A stretch of 64,000 nt of DNA from contig NZ_VOQR01000001.1 of the NCBI RefSeq assembly GCF_007995065.1, positions 2,979,001 to 3,043,000 on the forward strand. Direction: 5' to 3'. The DNA is from Sphingomonas ginsenosidivorax. GTDB taxonomy: Bacteria > Pseudomonadota > Alphaproteobacteria > Sphingomonadales > Sphingomonadaceae. Position numbers and translations under genes: made by a program. The notes beneath the pieces are model-generated. The model was not told where the DNA came from. It searched no databases and saw only the letters and a program-made list of their open reading frames with translations. This document shows, piece by piece, positions 16,486-27,052 of this stretch. The first letter of the stretch is position 1, and every line of letters begins with the position of its first letter.

Positions 16486-18033
16486 TCAGTACCCGGCAGG
16501 CCCGCTTGCGTCGAGCGAATCGAGAAACGCCTCGGCCTGCGCCCGCGTCGCGTCGCGGTCCGCCTGCGTCTGCTTCGCCCAGTTGCGATACGGCATCGCG
16601 AGCCGCGGATTGCGCCCCAGCTTGTCCTCGTGCCGCGCCAGGAAATCCCAGTAGAGCGCATTGAACGGGCACGCATCGGGCCCGATGCGCTGCTTCACGT
16701 CGTACCGGCAGCGCCCGCAATAATCCGACATCCGGTTGATGTAGGCGCCCGACGAGACGTACGGCTTCGACCCCAGCAGCCCGCCGTCTCCGAACTGGCT
16801 CATCCCGAGCGTATTCGGCAGCTCGACCCATTCATACGCATCGACATAGACTTCGAGGTACCAGAGATGGACCTTGGCAGGATCGGCGCCGATCAGCAGC
16901 GCGAAGTTGCCCGTCACCATCAGCCGCTGGATATGATGCGCGTGCGCGGTCTCCAGCGTCTGGCCGATCGCCTGCGAGAGGCAATGCATGTCGGTCTCGC
17001 CGGTCCAGTACCAGTTCGGCAGCTCGCGGGTATGGCCGAGGAAGTTGCGCTCGACATAGTCCGGCCCCTCGCGCCAGTAGATCCCGCGCATATATTCGCG
17101 CCAGCCGATGATCTGACGGACATAGCCCTCGACCGCATTCAGCGGCGCACGGCCCGCGCGATACTGCGCCTCCGCGCGACGGCACAGGTCGAGCGGATCG
17201 AGCAGCCCCGAATTGATGTACGGGCTGAGGATCGAATGCCACAGATAGCGCTCGCCGCTGAGCATCGCGTCCTCGTAATCGCCGAACTGCGGCAGCGCAT
17301 GCTTGAAGAAATACGTCGCCTGCCGCTCGGCATCGGCGGCGGTGACGGCGTAGTCGAACTCGTCGAGGCTGCCGGGATGGTCGGCGAACCGGTCGGCGAC
17401 CAGCGAGAGAACCTCCTGCGTGATCGCGTCGGGCTTGAACGCCAGCGGCCGCGGCATCAGGAGGTCGGCCTTGGCCGGCTTGCGGTTCTCCTTGTCGAAG
17501 TTCCAGCGGCCGCCCTCGGGCTTGCCGTCGGCCATCAGCAGGTCGGTCTTCACGCGCATTTCGCGGTAGAACCATTCCATCGTCAGCGACTTCCGCGCCT
17601 CCGCCCAGGCGGCGAACTCGGCATGGCTGGCGAGGAAGCGGTCGTCGGTGCGGATATCGACGGGAATGCCGAACAGCGTCTCCCAGCTCTCCAGCATCGC
17701 CATCACGCGCCACTCGCCCGCCTCGGTCACGACGATCCGCTCGGGATCGTGCCGCCCGATCGCGCGGGCGACCTCGCCGGTGAAGCTGTCGGTCGCATCG
17801 GCATCGTCGAGTTTGACGTAGTCGACGGTCCACCCTGCGTCGCGCAGCGCTTCGGCGTGGTGACGCATCGCCGAGAGGATATAGGCGATCTTGCGCTTGT
17901 GGTGGCGGACATAGGTCGTCTCGTCGGCGACCTCCATCATCAGCACGACGGTGGTGGCCGGGTCGGCGTCGCGAAGCGCGGCGATGTCGATCGTGAGCTG
18001 GTCGCCAAGGACCACGGCGAGAGTTTGGGTCAC
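16486..18033 (-). CDS. phrB: Iron-sulfur (6-4) photolyase / bacterial cryptochrome (PhrB/CryB family)
   Basis: 515 residues. Starts with [10 protein letters not shown] and belongs to the FeS-BCP clade, which repairs (6-4) photoproducts and binds FAD, a ribolumazine antenna and a [4Fe-4S] cluster. Four candidate cluster cysteines are present: one in TDMHCLSQ, two in YCGRCRYD and one in PDACPFN. FAD-site motifs include [11 protein letters not shown] and [15 protein letters not shown]. The start is uncertain among GTG codons at 18042, 18036 and 18033; 18033 gives the best distance from the AAGGAG box. First gene of the operon with sseA and metC. Confidence 0.9.
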   Translation of the reverse strand: MTQTLAVVLGDQLTIDIAALRDADPATTVVLMMEVADETTYVRHHKRKIAYILSAMRHHAEALRDAGWTVDYVKLDDADATDSFTGEVARAIGRHDPERIVVTEAGEWRVMAMLESWETLFGIPVDIRTDDRFLASHAEFAAWAEARKSLTMEWFYREMRVKTDLLMADGKPEGGRWNFDKENRKPAKADLLMPRPLAFKPDAITQEVLSLVADRFADHPGSLDEFDYAVTAADAERQATYFFKHALPQFGDYEDAMLSGERYLWHSILSPYINSGLLDPLDLCRRAEAQYRAGRAPLNAVEGYVRQIIGWREYMRGIYWREGPDYVERNFLGHTRELPNWYWTGETDMHCLSQAIGQTLETAHAHHIQRLMVTGNFALLIGADPAKVHLWYLEVYVDAYEWVELPNTLGMSQFGDGGLLGSKPYVSSGAYINRMSDYCGRCRYDVKQRIGPDACPFNALYWDFLARHEDKLGRNPRLAMPYRNWAKQTQADRDATRAQAEAFLDSLDASGPAGY

Positions 18034-18047
18034 CACCCCCACTCCTT

Positions 18048-18138
18048 CGTCACCCCGGGCTCGTCCCGGGGTCCAGGATTCCGCACGCCGGACGTGTTGC
18101 TTCCCGGAACCCTGGATGCCGGGACGAGCCCGGCATGG
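18048..18138. repeat. Palindromic repeat, family B
   Basis: CGTCACCCCGGGCTCGTCCC with GGTCCAGG inward, mirrored by CCTGGATGCCGGGACGAGCC. It lies between the divergent photolyase and queF genes, an unusual position because both promoters must be here. Confidence 0.85.
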
Positions 18139-18188
18139 CGATCCCCCACATCTTCCACCCGCGCCCCCATGCCCCTACATCCCGCTTC

Positions 18189-18635
18189 ATGACACCTACG
18201 CATCTCGGCCAAACCAGCACCCTCCCCGCCACTCCAGAAGAGGCGATCCTCGATTATGTTCCGAACCCCAGGCGGGGCCAGACCTATCTGGTGCGCTTCG
18301 CGGTGCCCGAGTTCACCTCGCTCTGCCCGGTCACCGGCCAGCCCGATTTCGCGCATCTCGTCATCGACTATGTCCCCGGCGAGACGATCGTCGAATCGAA
18401 GTCGCTGAAACTGTTCCTGGGGTCGTTCCGCAACCACGCGGCGTTCCACGAGGACTGCACGGTCGGCATCGGGATGCGCCTGTTCGACGAAATGGAGCCC
18501 GCCTGGCTGCGCATCGGCGGCTATTGGTATCCGCGCGGCGGCATCCCGATCGATGTGTTCTGGCAATCCTCGGCGCCGCCCGCCGGCCTGTGGCTGCCCG
18601 ACCAGGGCGTCAGCGCCTATCGCGGGCGGGGCTGA
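18189..18635 (+). CDS. queF: NADPH-dependent 7-cyano-7-deazaguanine (preQ0) reductase
   Basis: 148 residues, the short YkvM-type QueF that reduces preQ0 to preQ1 in queuosine synthesis. The active site is visible as [13 protein letters not shown] with nucleophile C46 and general acid D53, and the NADPH/substrate motif as [18 protein letters not shown] at 18189 begins [10 protein letters not shown]; a longer frame from 18135 is repeat-derived. No preQ1 riboswitch is seen in the short leader. Confidence 0.95.
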   Translation: MTPTHLGQTSTLPATPEEAILDYVPNPRRGQTYLVRFAVPEFTSLCPVTGQPDFAHLVIDYVPGETIVESKSLKLFLGSFRNHAAFHEDCTVGIGMRLFDEMEPAWLRIGGYWYPRGGIPIDVFWQSSAPPAGLWLPDQGVSAYRGRG

Positions 18636-18666
18636 CCCTCCACCCGCTGCGGGTTCCGCCATATCC

Positions 18667-18681
18667 TGTTGCGATGCAACA
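18667..18681. promoter_or_regulatory. Palindrome TGTTGC-GAT-GCAACA
   Basis: Perfect 6-base arms with a 3-base centre, immediately upstream of the candidate promoter of the glycosyltransferase gene. Possible operator. Confidence 0.35.
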
Positions 18682-18686
18682 ATAAT

Positions 18687-18711
18687 GAAACTTTATGCTA
18701 CGGCGCTCGTT
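18687..18711 (+). promoter_or_regulatory. Candidate EcfG-like promoter of the glycosyltransferase/GH130 unit
   Basis: GAAAC at 18687-18691, then 16 bases, then CGTT at 18708-18711. This matches the EcfG consensus GGAAC-N16-CGTT with one substitution in the -35 box. Transcription would start about 50 bases before the ATG at 18770. Confidence 0.35.
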
Positions 18712-18769
18712 CGAGACATACGCGGTTCAGGTTAAACCCTAGCCGCGTGCTCAAACGAGGGACAATCGG

Positions 18770-21040
18770 ATGGTGAAACCGGCGGACGGAGGCAATATCG
18801 CGCGACTGGCGCTGATCGGTAATTTCTTGCCCAGGCTGTGCGGTATCGCGACCTTCACGACCGACGTGTTCACCGCGCTCCGCGCGAGCTTTCCCGACAT
18901 CGCCGTCGACGTCTACGCGATGGACGATCATCCCGGCCGCTACGACTATCCACCCGAGGTCACCGCGACGATCCCAGAGGCCGACCTCTCCGCCTATATC
19001 GAGACCGCACGCGCGATCGAGACTAGCGGCGCGCAGGCGATTTGGGTCCAGCACGAATACGGCATCTTCGGCGGGCCGTCGGGCGAACATATCCTGACGC
19101 TGCTCGACCGCACGACCCTGCCGGTCATCGTCACGCTGCACACCGTCCTCGAAAAGCCGAGTGTCGACGAACGCCGTGTGCTCGAGGGCTTGCTGCGCCG
19201 GGCATCGCGCGTCATCGTGATGGCCGAGCGCGGCCGCGACATCCTGCAGCGCGTCTATGGCGCCAACCCGCGCCAGATCGTCATGATCCCACACGGCGTG
19301 CCCGACCGTGACCTGCTCGACACGTCGGTGAACAAGGCGAAGTTCGGCTGGGAAGGCCGCAAGGTCGTCCTGACCTTCGGCCTGCTCGCGCCCAACAAGG
19401 GCATCGAGACGGTGATCGAGGCGCTGCCCACGGTGATCGCGCGCCATCCCGACCTGCTCTACGTCGTGCTCGGCGCGACGCACCCGAACCTCGTCGCGCA
19501 TGAGGGCGAGAAGTATCGCGACACGCTGAAGGCCCTCGCGGCCGACCGCGGCGTCAGCGACAACATCACCTTCATCGACGCATTCCTCGAACATGGCGAG
19601 CTCATCGATTATCTGCAGGCCGCGGACATCTATCTGACGCCCTATACGAACCCCGCCCAGATCACCTCGGGGACGCTGTCCTACGCGATCGGCGTCGGCC
19701 GGCCGGTCATCTCGACGCCGTACGTCCACGCGACCGAGATCCTGGCCGACGGCCACGGCGTGCTCGTCCCGTTCCGCGACGTCGCCGCGTTCGCGCGTGA
19801 GATCGACGCGCTGCTGTCGAGCGACCGCGACCGCACCCGCCTGTCGGAGCGCGCCTATGCACGCGGCCGCACGATGATCTGGCCGAAGCTGGCCGAGGCT
19901 GCCCTCGCCGAGATCCGCGCGGTCGTCGCCGCCCGCCCTTTCCGCCTGGCGAAACCGCAGCCGCCGCTTAAACCGCTCGCACCCGATTTCGCGGCGGTCG
20001 AGCGGATGAGCGATTCGACGGGCATGCTGCAGCATTCGATCTATTCGGTGCCGGATCGCCGCCACGGCTATTGCATCGACGACAACGCACGCGCGCTGAT
20101 CCTGATGAGCGCGATGCCCGACCTGGACGAGGTCACGCGCGACAAATGGGCAACGATCTACGCATCATTCGTCCAATACGCCTGGAACCCCGACGAACGC
20201 CGCTTCCGCAACTTCATGCGGTTCGATCGCAGCTGGTGCGAGGATGTCGGGTCGGAGGATTCGAACGGCCGTACGCTCTGGGCGCTGGGCGTCACCGCGC
20301 GGGACGCCCAGATGGCGAAGCACCGCGACTGGGCCACGGCGCTGTTCGACGCGACCGCCAGCCTGGCCCTCGAATTGGGGAGCCTGCGCGCGCAGGGTTT
20401 CGCGATGCTCGGCGCGGCGGCGATGCTAGAGGCCAAGCCCGGCCACCGGCTGTCGCTCGAGATCCTGCGGAAATTCCCCGACATCCACCTCGCGCTGCTG
20501 GCGGAGGCGCGCCGTCCCGAATGGCAGTGGTTCGAGATCGTGCTCGCCTATGACAATGCCCGCCTGCCCCAGGCGCTGATCCGCGCGGGCCAAGCGCTCG
20601 GGCGACAGGACCTGATCGACTGCGGGCTGTCGACGCTCGACTGGATCGTCGGCAAGCAGACCTCGCCGGAGGGCCGCTTCCGCGCGGTCGGCAGCGAGAG
20701 CTTCGGCCGCCCCTATGCCGAGCCGCTGCAGTTCGACCAGCAGCCGCTCGAGGCGCAGGCGACCGTCGACGCCTGCGCGGCCGCGTTCGACGCCACCGGC
20801 GACCGCCGCTGGCACGACGAGGCGCAGCGCGCCTATGGCTGGTTCCTCGGCGCGAACGACCTCGACCTGCCGCTGGCCAGCATCAACGACGGCGGCTGTT
20901 TCGACGGATTGATGCCGACCGGGCTCAACCGCAACCAGGGCGCCGAGTCGATTCTCGCCTTGCAGCTCGCCAATTGCGCCATTTCTGGGGTTTCAAAGGC
21001 ATCGCAAAGCGTGGCAGGAGCTTCGCGCGTCGTCGCATAA
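18770..21040 (+). CDS. Family 4 glycosyltransferase with C-terminal alpha-toroid-like domain
   Basis: 756 residues in two parts. Residues 10-390 form a GT-B fold of the GT4 type: donor-side motifs HGVPDRD, FGLLAPNKGIETVIEAL and TPYTNPAQITSGTLSYAIG...TPYVHATEIL; the opening LPRLCGIATFTTDVF replaces the usual GGxxR loop. Residues 410-735 resemble a helical (alpha/alpha) barrel with DRRHGYCIDDNARALI. The protein is cytoplasmic, with no signal or membrane segment. It is probably co-transcribed with the GH130 gene 42 bases downstream, which suggests synthesis and phosphorolysis of the same glycoside. The sugar is not shown by sequence; a mannoside is an inference from GH130. Confidence 0.85.
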   Translation: MVKPADGGNIARLALIGNFLPRLCGIATFTTDVFTALRASFPDIAVDVYAMDDHPGRYDYPPEVTATIPEADLSAYIETARAIETSGAQAIWVQHEYGIFGGPSGEHILTLLDRTTLPVIVTLHTVLEKPSVDERRVLEGLLRRASRVIVMAERGRDILQRVYGANPRQIVMIPHGVPDRDLLDTSVNKAKFGWEGRKVVLTFGLLAPNKGIETVIEALPTVIARHPDLLYVVLGATHPNLVAHEGEKYRDTLKALAADRGVSDNITFIDAFLEHGELIDYLQAADIYLTPYTNPAQITSGTLSYAIGVGRPVISTPYVHATEILADGHGVLVPFRDVAAFAREIDALLSSDRDRTRLSERAYARGRTMIWPKLAEAALAEIRAVVAARPFRLAKPQPPLKPLAPDFAAVERMSDSTGMLQHSIYSVPDRRHGYCIDDNARALILMSAMPDLDEVTRDKWATIYASFVQYAWNPDERRFRNFMRFDRSWCEDVGSEDSNGRTLWALGVTARDAQMAKHRDWATALFDATASLALELGSLRAQGFAMLGAAAMLEAKPGHRLSLEILRKFPDIHLALLAEARRPEWQWFEIVLAYDNARLPQALIRAGQALGRQDLIDCGLSTLDWIVGKQTSPEGRFRAVGSESFGRPYAEPLQFDQQPLEAQATVDACAAAFDATGDRRWHDEAQRAYGWFLGANDLDLPLASINDGGCFDGLMPTGLNRNQGAESILALQLANCAISGVSKASQSVAGASRVVA

Positions 21041-21082
21041 TTTTCGTGCGGCATCCTGTTGGGCCGACCCGGGGACGAAGCG

Positions 21083-22369
21083 ATGGACCTTTTCAACCAC
21101 CAGCTGAGGCTGCACGCGGATCCGTCGCGTGTGGTCGTCCGCCCGTTTCACATCGCGTGGGGCGGTCATGGAGGCGCCCCGAGCCGCACCGAGCGGCTGG
21201 TCGGCGAAGTCCTCGAAATGTCCCCCGCCGAGGCGCGGACGCAGCTGGAGGTCGTGCTCAAGGACTTCGAGGCGCGGCACTGGCAGACGCGGCGTGTGTT
21301 CATGACGCGCTACGACCAGATCGAGGACATGCTCGGCCTCGACGGCAGCGAGATCGGTGACGAGAAGCGTCAGCTGATCGGCGCCTATTTCTGCCACGAA
21401 TATTCCTACGCTGCCGCCGCGCTGATGAACCCGAGTGCGGTGCCGCACTTCGACCAGTCGGGCATGCCGCCGGGGTCGCTGCGCGTGCTGATGTCGATGC
21501 GGGCAGTCGGCGAGGGCCATATCTCGTCGGTCGCGTTCCGCGAGGGCATCATCACCGACGGCAACCAGATGAAGCTGGCGCCCGAGCCGCCGTTCGCGAC
21601 CGCGACCGACGCGGTCGGCAGCGGCGAGGACGAGATGCCGATCGGCCCCGTCACCGTCTATCGCCACCGCGACAGCACGCTCAGCGGCACCGTCATTTTC
21701 CCGATCACCCAGGCGCAGTCCAAGGGGCTCGAGGACCTGCGCATCGTCCAGTTCGTCCACGACGACGGGTCGCTCGAATGGATCGGCACCTACACCGCGT
21801 ATAACGGGTCGGTGATCCAGTCCGAGCTGATGCGCACGCGCGATTTCCGCGCGTTCGATCTCGTCCCCATGACCGGTCGCGCCGCGCGCAACAAGGGCAT
21901 GGCGCTGTTCCCGCGGAAGGTGAACGGCCAGTATATGATGATCGGCCGGCAGGACGGCGAGAACCTGTTCCTGCTCAAGTCGGACACGCTGACCGACTGG
22001 GACGATGGCGAGAAGATCCTCGAGCCGACCTATCCGTGGGAACTCGTCCAGATCGGCAATTGCGGTCCGCCGATCGAGCTCGACGAAGGCTGGCTGCTGC
22101 TGACGCACGGCGTCGGCGCGATGCGCAAATACTCGATCGGCGCGGTGCTGCTCGACAAGGACGATCCCTCGAAGGTGCTCGGCCGCACGACGCAGCCGAT
22201 CCTCGCCGCCAAGGACCAGGACCGCGAGGGCTATGTCCCCAACGTCGTCTACAGCTGCGGCGCGCTGCGCCACGGCGACACGATCTTCATGCCCTATGGC
22301 ATCGCCGACAGCTCGGTCGGCTTCGCGTTCGTGAAGATCCGCGAAATGCTCGAGGCGATGGGGAAGTAA
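21083..22369 (+). CDS. Glycoside hydrolase family 130 protein (glycoside phosphorylase-like)
   Basis: 428 residues, five-bladed beta-propeller family whose known members mostly phosphorolyse beta-mannosides (for example beta-1,2-mannobiose) to mannose-1-phosphate; some are hydrolases. Characteristic stretches are NPSAVPHFDQSG, LMSMRAVGEGHISSVAFREG and GNCGPPIELDEGWLLLTHGVG. An N-terminal extension of about 70 residues precedes the propeller. No signal peptide, so it acts in the cytoplasm. ATG at 21083 (MDLFNHQL) has a GGGGACGAAG ribosome site. It belongs with the glycosyltransferase upstream. Confidence 0.88.
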   Translation: MDLFNHQLRLHADPSRVVVRPFHIAWGGHGGAPSRTERLVGEVLEMSPAEARTQLEVVLKDFEARHWQTRRVFMTRYDQIEDMLGLDGSEIGDEKRQLIGAYFCHEYSYAAAALMNPSAVPHFDQSGMPPGSLRVLMSMRAVGEGHISSVAFREGIITDGNQMKLAPEPPFATATDAVGSGEDEMPIGPVTVYRHRDSTLSGTVIFPITQAQSKGLEDLRIVQFVHDDGSLEWIGTYTAYNGSVIQSELMRTRDFRAFDLVPMTGRAARNKGMALFPRKVNGQYMMIGRQDGENLFLLKSDTLTDWDDGEKILEPTYPWELVQIGNCGPPIELDEGWLLLTHGVGAMRKYSIGAVLLDKDDPSKVLGRTTQPILAAKDQDREGYVPNVVYSCGALRHGDTIFMPYGIADSSVGFAFVKIREMLEAMGK

Positions 22370-22379
22370 CAACCCCCTC

Positions 22380-22463
22380 CGTCATCCTGACGAACGTCAG
22401 GACCCAGGGTTACAAGCGTTGCGCTTTGTACCCCTGGGTCCCGGGTCAAGCCCGGGATGACGG
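22380..22463. repeat. Palindromic repeat, family B
   Basis: CGTCATCCTGACGAACGTCA then GGACCCAGGG; mirrored by CCCTGGGTCCCGGGTCAAGC ending ATGACGG. Lies between the convergent GH130 and OPT genes. Confidence 0.9.
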
Positions 22464-22501
22464 AGGGGTCCGTCCCCGGATCGTGCTGTCCCGGACGGAA
22501 T

Positions 22502-24463
<1,962 letters not shown>

Positions 24464-24631
24464 TCTCGTCCCCTGGTTTGCCACAACGCTAGCAGGGGGC
24501 AGAGGCGAAGTCTCTCCTCACCGATCCTGCGCTGCCGTTCGCCTACCCCGCTCGGCTTTCCGTATCGCTACGGCTTAGCGCTTACCGCCGTGGCACCTCT
24601 CCCCTCGCCCCCCCAACCCCCGTCACCACAT

Positions 24632-24714
24632 CGTCACCCCAGCGAAGGCTGGGGTCTCCCGCGGTGAAGTACCGCGCCAACCGCAGGAGATCCCAGCCTT
24701 CGCTGGGATGACGG
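24632..24714. repeat. Palindromic repeat, family A
   Basis: CGTCACCCCAGCGAAGGCTG with GGGTCTCC inward, mirrored by GGAGATCCCAGCCTTCGCTG and GGATGACGG. It lies within the 383-base gap between the divergent OPT and TonB-receptor genes. The part from 24464 to 24631 shows nothing recognisable; the part after 24714 holds the Fur-like site. Confidence 0.9.
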
Positions 24715-24797
24715 ACGTACGGGGGCATCGATGACGCGCACGATGGCATCTTTGCTCGGGGTCTGCGCAACGAGCCCCAAACCGTCGCACCCGCTAT

Positions 24798-24812
24798 TGC
24801 AAATCACTCGCG
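24798..24812 (+). promoter_or_regulatory. Possible Fur box upstream of the siderophore receptor
   Basis: TGCAAATCACTCGCG matches 12 of 15 positions of the palindromic form TGCGAATNATTCGCA seen before iron-uptake genes in proteobacteria. It ends 34 bases before the ATG, a plausible place for an iron-dependent repressor. Confidence 0.4.
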
Positions 24813-24846
24813 TTAGTATTAGCGCGCCGCTCTGAAAGGGGCCCTC

Positions 24847-27015
24847 ATGCCACATCGTAATTTGCTTATCGCGCTCTCCCTCGGATCCGCGCTCGCCGCG
24901 GTACCGGCGTTCGCCCAGACCAGCACCACGCCCGAGGACGGCACGATCGTCGTCGAGGGCCAGCTGCAGCACAATCAGGCGATGTCGGGCACCAAGAGCA
25001 GCGCGCCGATCGCCGAGACCCCGCAGTCGATCAGCGTGATCAGCGCCGCCGACATCGCCGGCTTGGGACTGCAGAACCTGAACCAGGCGCTGCGTTTCGT
25101 CGCGGGCGTCACCCCCGAACAACGTGGCTCCAGCGCCGAGGTATATGACCAGTTCAAGCTGCGCGGCTTCGATGCGCCACAGTTCCTCGATGGCCTCAAG
25201 CTTCAGGGCGGTGCTGGCTATCTGTCGCCGCAGGTCGACGTGTCGCGGCTCGACCGCATCGAGGTCCTGAAGGGCCCTGCGTCGGTGCTCTACGGCCAGT
25301 CCGGCCCCGGCGGCCTCGTCGCGCTGTCGAGCAAGATGCCGCTCGACAAGGATCTCTACGGCGCGGTCAGCGGCACCTACGGCACCTACGACCTCTACCG
25401 CGTCGACGCCGACATCGGCGGTCGTGCGGGATCCGACGTGCTGTGGCGGTTGAACGGCAGCGCGAATGGCGCATCGACGCAGCAGCGCTTCGGCAAGCGC
25501 GAGCGCCAGACGGTATCGGGCGCGGTGACGCTCGGCGCGGGCAGCTCGACCAGCCTGACGCTGCTCGGCGCCTATTCGCACGACCCCGCCAACGGCACCT
25601 ATAGCGTGTTCCCGGCGTCGGGGACGTTCATCGCGAACCCCAACGGCCAATTGTCGACCAAATGGGACGGCGGCGAGCCGGACAATTTCTTCTCGCGCGA
25701 ACAGGCGGCACTCACCTACATCTTCCGGCACGACTTCGGCGGCGGCTGGAGCCTGCGCTCGTCGGGACGCTACCAATATGTCGGCTCGAAGCTCGGCATC
25801 GTCTATCCGGGCGGCACGCTGACCGCGAGCGATCCGACGCAGCAGACATATGACCGCTATTCCTATTCGACGCGCGAGCAGCTGAACGCTTGGACGTTCG
25901 ACAACCAGCTGCACGGCACCGTCGTGACCGGTCCGCTGACGCATGACCTGCTGTTCGGTGCCGACCGCCAGGTGTCGCATGCGAACGAGGTCTATGCGTT
26001 CGGTGGCGCGACGAAGATCAACGCGTTCAATCCGGTCTACGGCACGATGCGCGTGCCGCTGACGCCCGAGACCGTGCCCGGCTACACCCCTGGCACGATC
26101 TCGCCCGCCGTCGTCCAACAGGTGAACCTGCGCCAGCAGGGCGTTTATGCGCAGGACCAGATTTCGCTCGGCGGCCTGCGGGTCCTGCTCAGCGGTCGTC
26201 AGGACTGGGCGCGCGTCGACGGCACGAACGCGGGCACGCGCATCGTCGACTCGTCGAACAAGTTCACTTGGCGCGCGGGCGCGCTCTACACCACGTCGTT
26301 CGGTGTCGCGCCCTATGCGAGCTACTCGACCTCGTTCGAGCCGCAGACCGCGCAGCTGCTGTCGCCGACCGGCGTGGTCAGCACGGCGAAACCCTCGACC
26401 GGCGAGCAGATCGAGGCAGGCGTCAAATATTCGGTCCCGGGCACGCCCATCCTGCTGACCGCGGCATGGTTCCGGATCGACCAGAGCAACCTGGTCACCG
26501 CGATCCCCAATTCGAACTTTTCGGTGCAGACGGGCAAGGTGCGATCGAAGGGCATCGAGGTCGAGGCGACAGCGCCGCTGCCCTATGGCTTCAACGCCAA
26601 GCTCGCGTTCAGCCGACAGAAGGTGCGGACGATCGAGGACGAGAACCCCGCCAATATCGGCAAGGGCATCCTCGGCGTCGGACGCGGCGGCGTATCGGGC
26701 AATCTCGAATGGGCGCCGAAGACCGGCGCGCTGCAGGGGCTCGCGATCGGCGGCGCGGTGCGCCATGTCAGCGAAGTCTATGCCGGCACCTATTTCGACG
26801 GCGTCACGCGCAACACGCCGTCGGTGACGCTGGCCGACGCGCTGATCCGCTACGACCTCGCCAAGTTCGCGCCGAAGCTCAACGGCCTGACGCTGGCGGT
26901 CAATGCGACCAATGTGTTCGACAAGAAGTACATCAGCACCTGCTACCTCGATTACGGCTGGTGCTGGTACGGCAACCGCCGGACGGTGCAGGCGACGATC
27001 GGTTATCGTTTCTAG
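24847..27015 (+). CDS. TonB-dependent siderophore receptor
   Basis: 722 residues. Signal peptide ends VPAFA-QT. The plug domain follows, with PQSISVISAADIAGL (TonB-box-proximal region) and RIEVLKGPASVLYGQSGPGGLV, the classic motif of siderophore receptors (TIGR01783); then a 22-strand barrel ending in an aromatic (GYRF). It takes up ferric siderophores across the outer membrane with TonB-ExbBD energy; the ligand is unknown, and the length is like the hydroxamate/ferrichrome receptor group. AAGGGG precedes the ATG. Iron regulation is suggested by a Fur-like site upstream. Confidence 0.94.
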   Translation: MPHRNLLIALSLGSALAAVPAFAQTSTTPEDGTIVVEGQLQHNQAMSGTKSSAPIAETPQSISVISAADIAGLGLQNLNQALRFVAGVTPEQRGSSAEVYDQFKLRGFDAPQFLDGLKLQGGAGYLSPQVDVSRLDRIEVLKGPASVLYGQSGPGGLVALSSKMPLDKDLYGAVSGTYGTYDLYRVDADIGGRAGSDVLWRLNGSANGASTQQRFGKRERQTVSGAVTLGAGSSTSLTLLGAYSHDPANGTYSVFPASGTFIANPNGQLSTKWDGGEPDNFFSREQAALTYIFRHDFGGGWSLRSSGRYQYVGSKLGIVYPGGTLTASDPTQQTYDRYSYSTREQLNAWTFDNQLHGTVVTGPLTHDLLFGADRQVSHANEVYAFGGATKINAFNPVYGTMRVPLTPETVPGYTPGTISPAVVQQVNLRQQGVYAQDQISLGGLRVLLSGRQDWARVDGTNAGTRIVDSSNKFTWRAGALYTTSFGVAPYASYSTSFEPQTAQLLSPTGVVSTAKPSTGEQIEAGVKYSVPGTPILLTAAWFRIDQSNLVTAIPNSNFSVQTGKVRSKGIEVEATAPLPYGFNAKLAFSRQKVRTIEDENPANIGKGILGVGRGGVSGNLEWAPKTGALQGLAIGGAVRHVSEVYAGTYFDGVTRNTPSVTLADALIRYDLAKFAPKLNGLTLAVNATNVFDKKYISTCYLDYGWCWYGNRRTVQATIGYRF

Positions 27016-27023
27016 GCCTCTGG

Positions 27024-27045
27024 GTCCCCCGCGAAAGCGGGGGAC
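27024..27045. repeat. Half-copy palindrome, family H-like
   Basis: GTCCCCC-GCGAAAGC-GGGGGAC, a single hairpin between the convergent siderophore receptor and amidase genes, 8 bases before the amidase stop. Could serve as a two-way terminator stem. Confidence 0.6.
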
Positions 27046-27052
27046 CGGCAGA

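Noticed and set aside
24634..26766. 710-codon minus-strand frame opposite the siderophore receptor
   Set aside because: Shadow frame; the plus strand encodes a complete receptor with signal peptide and barrel end.
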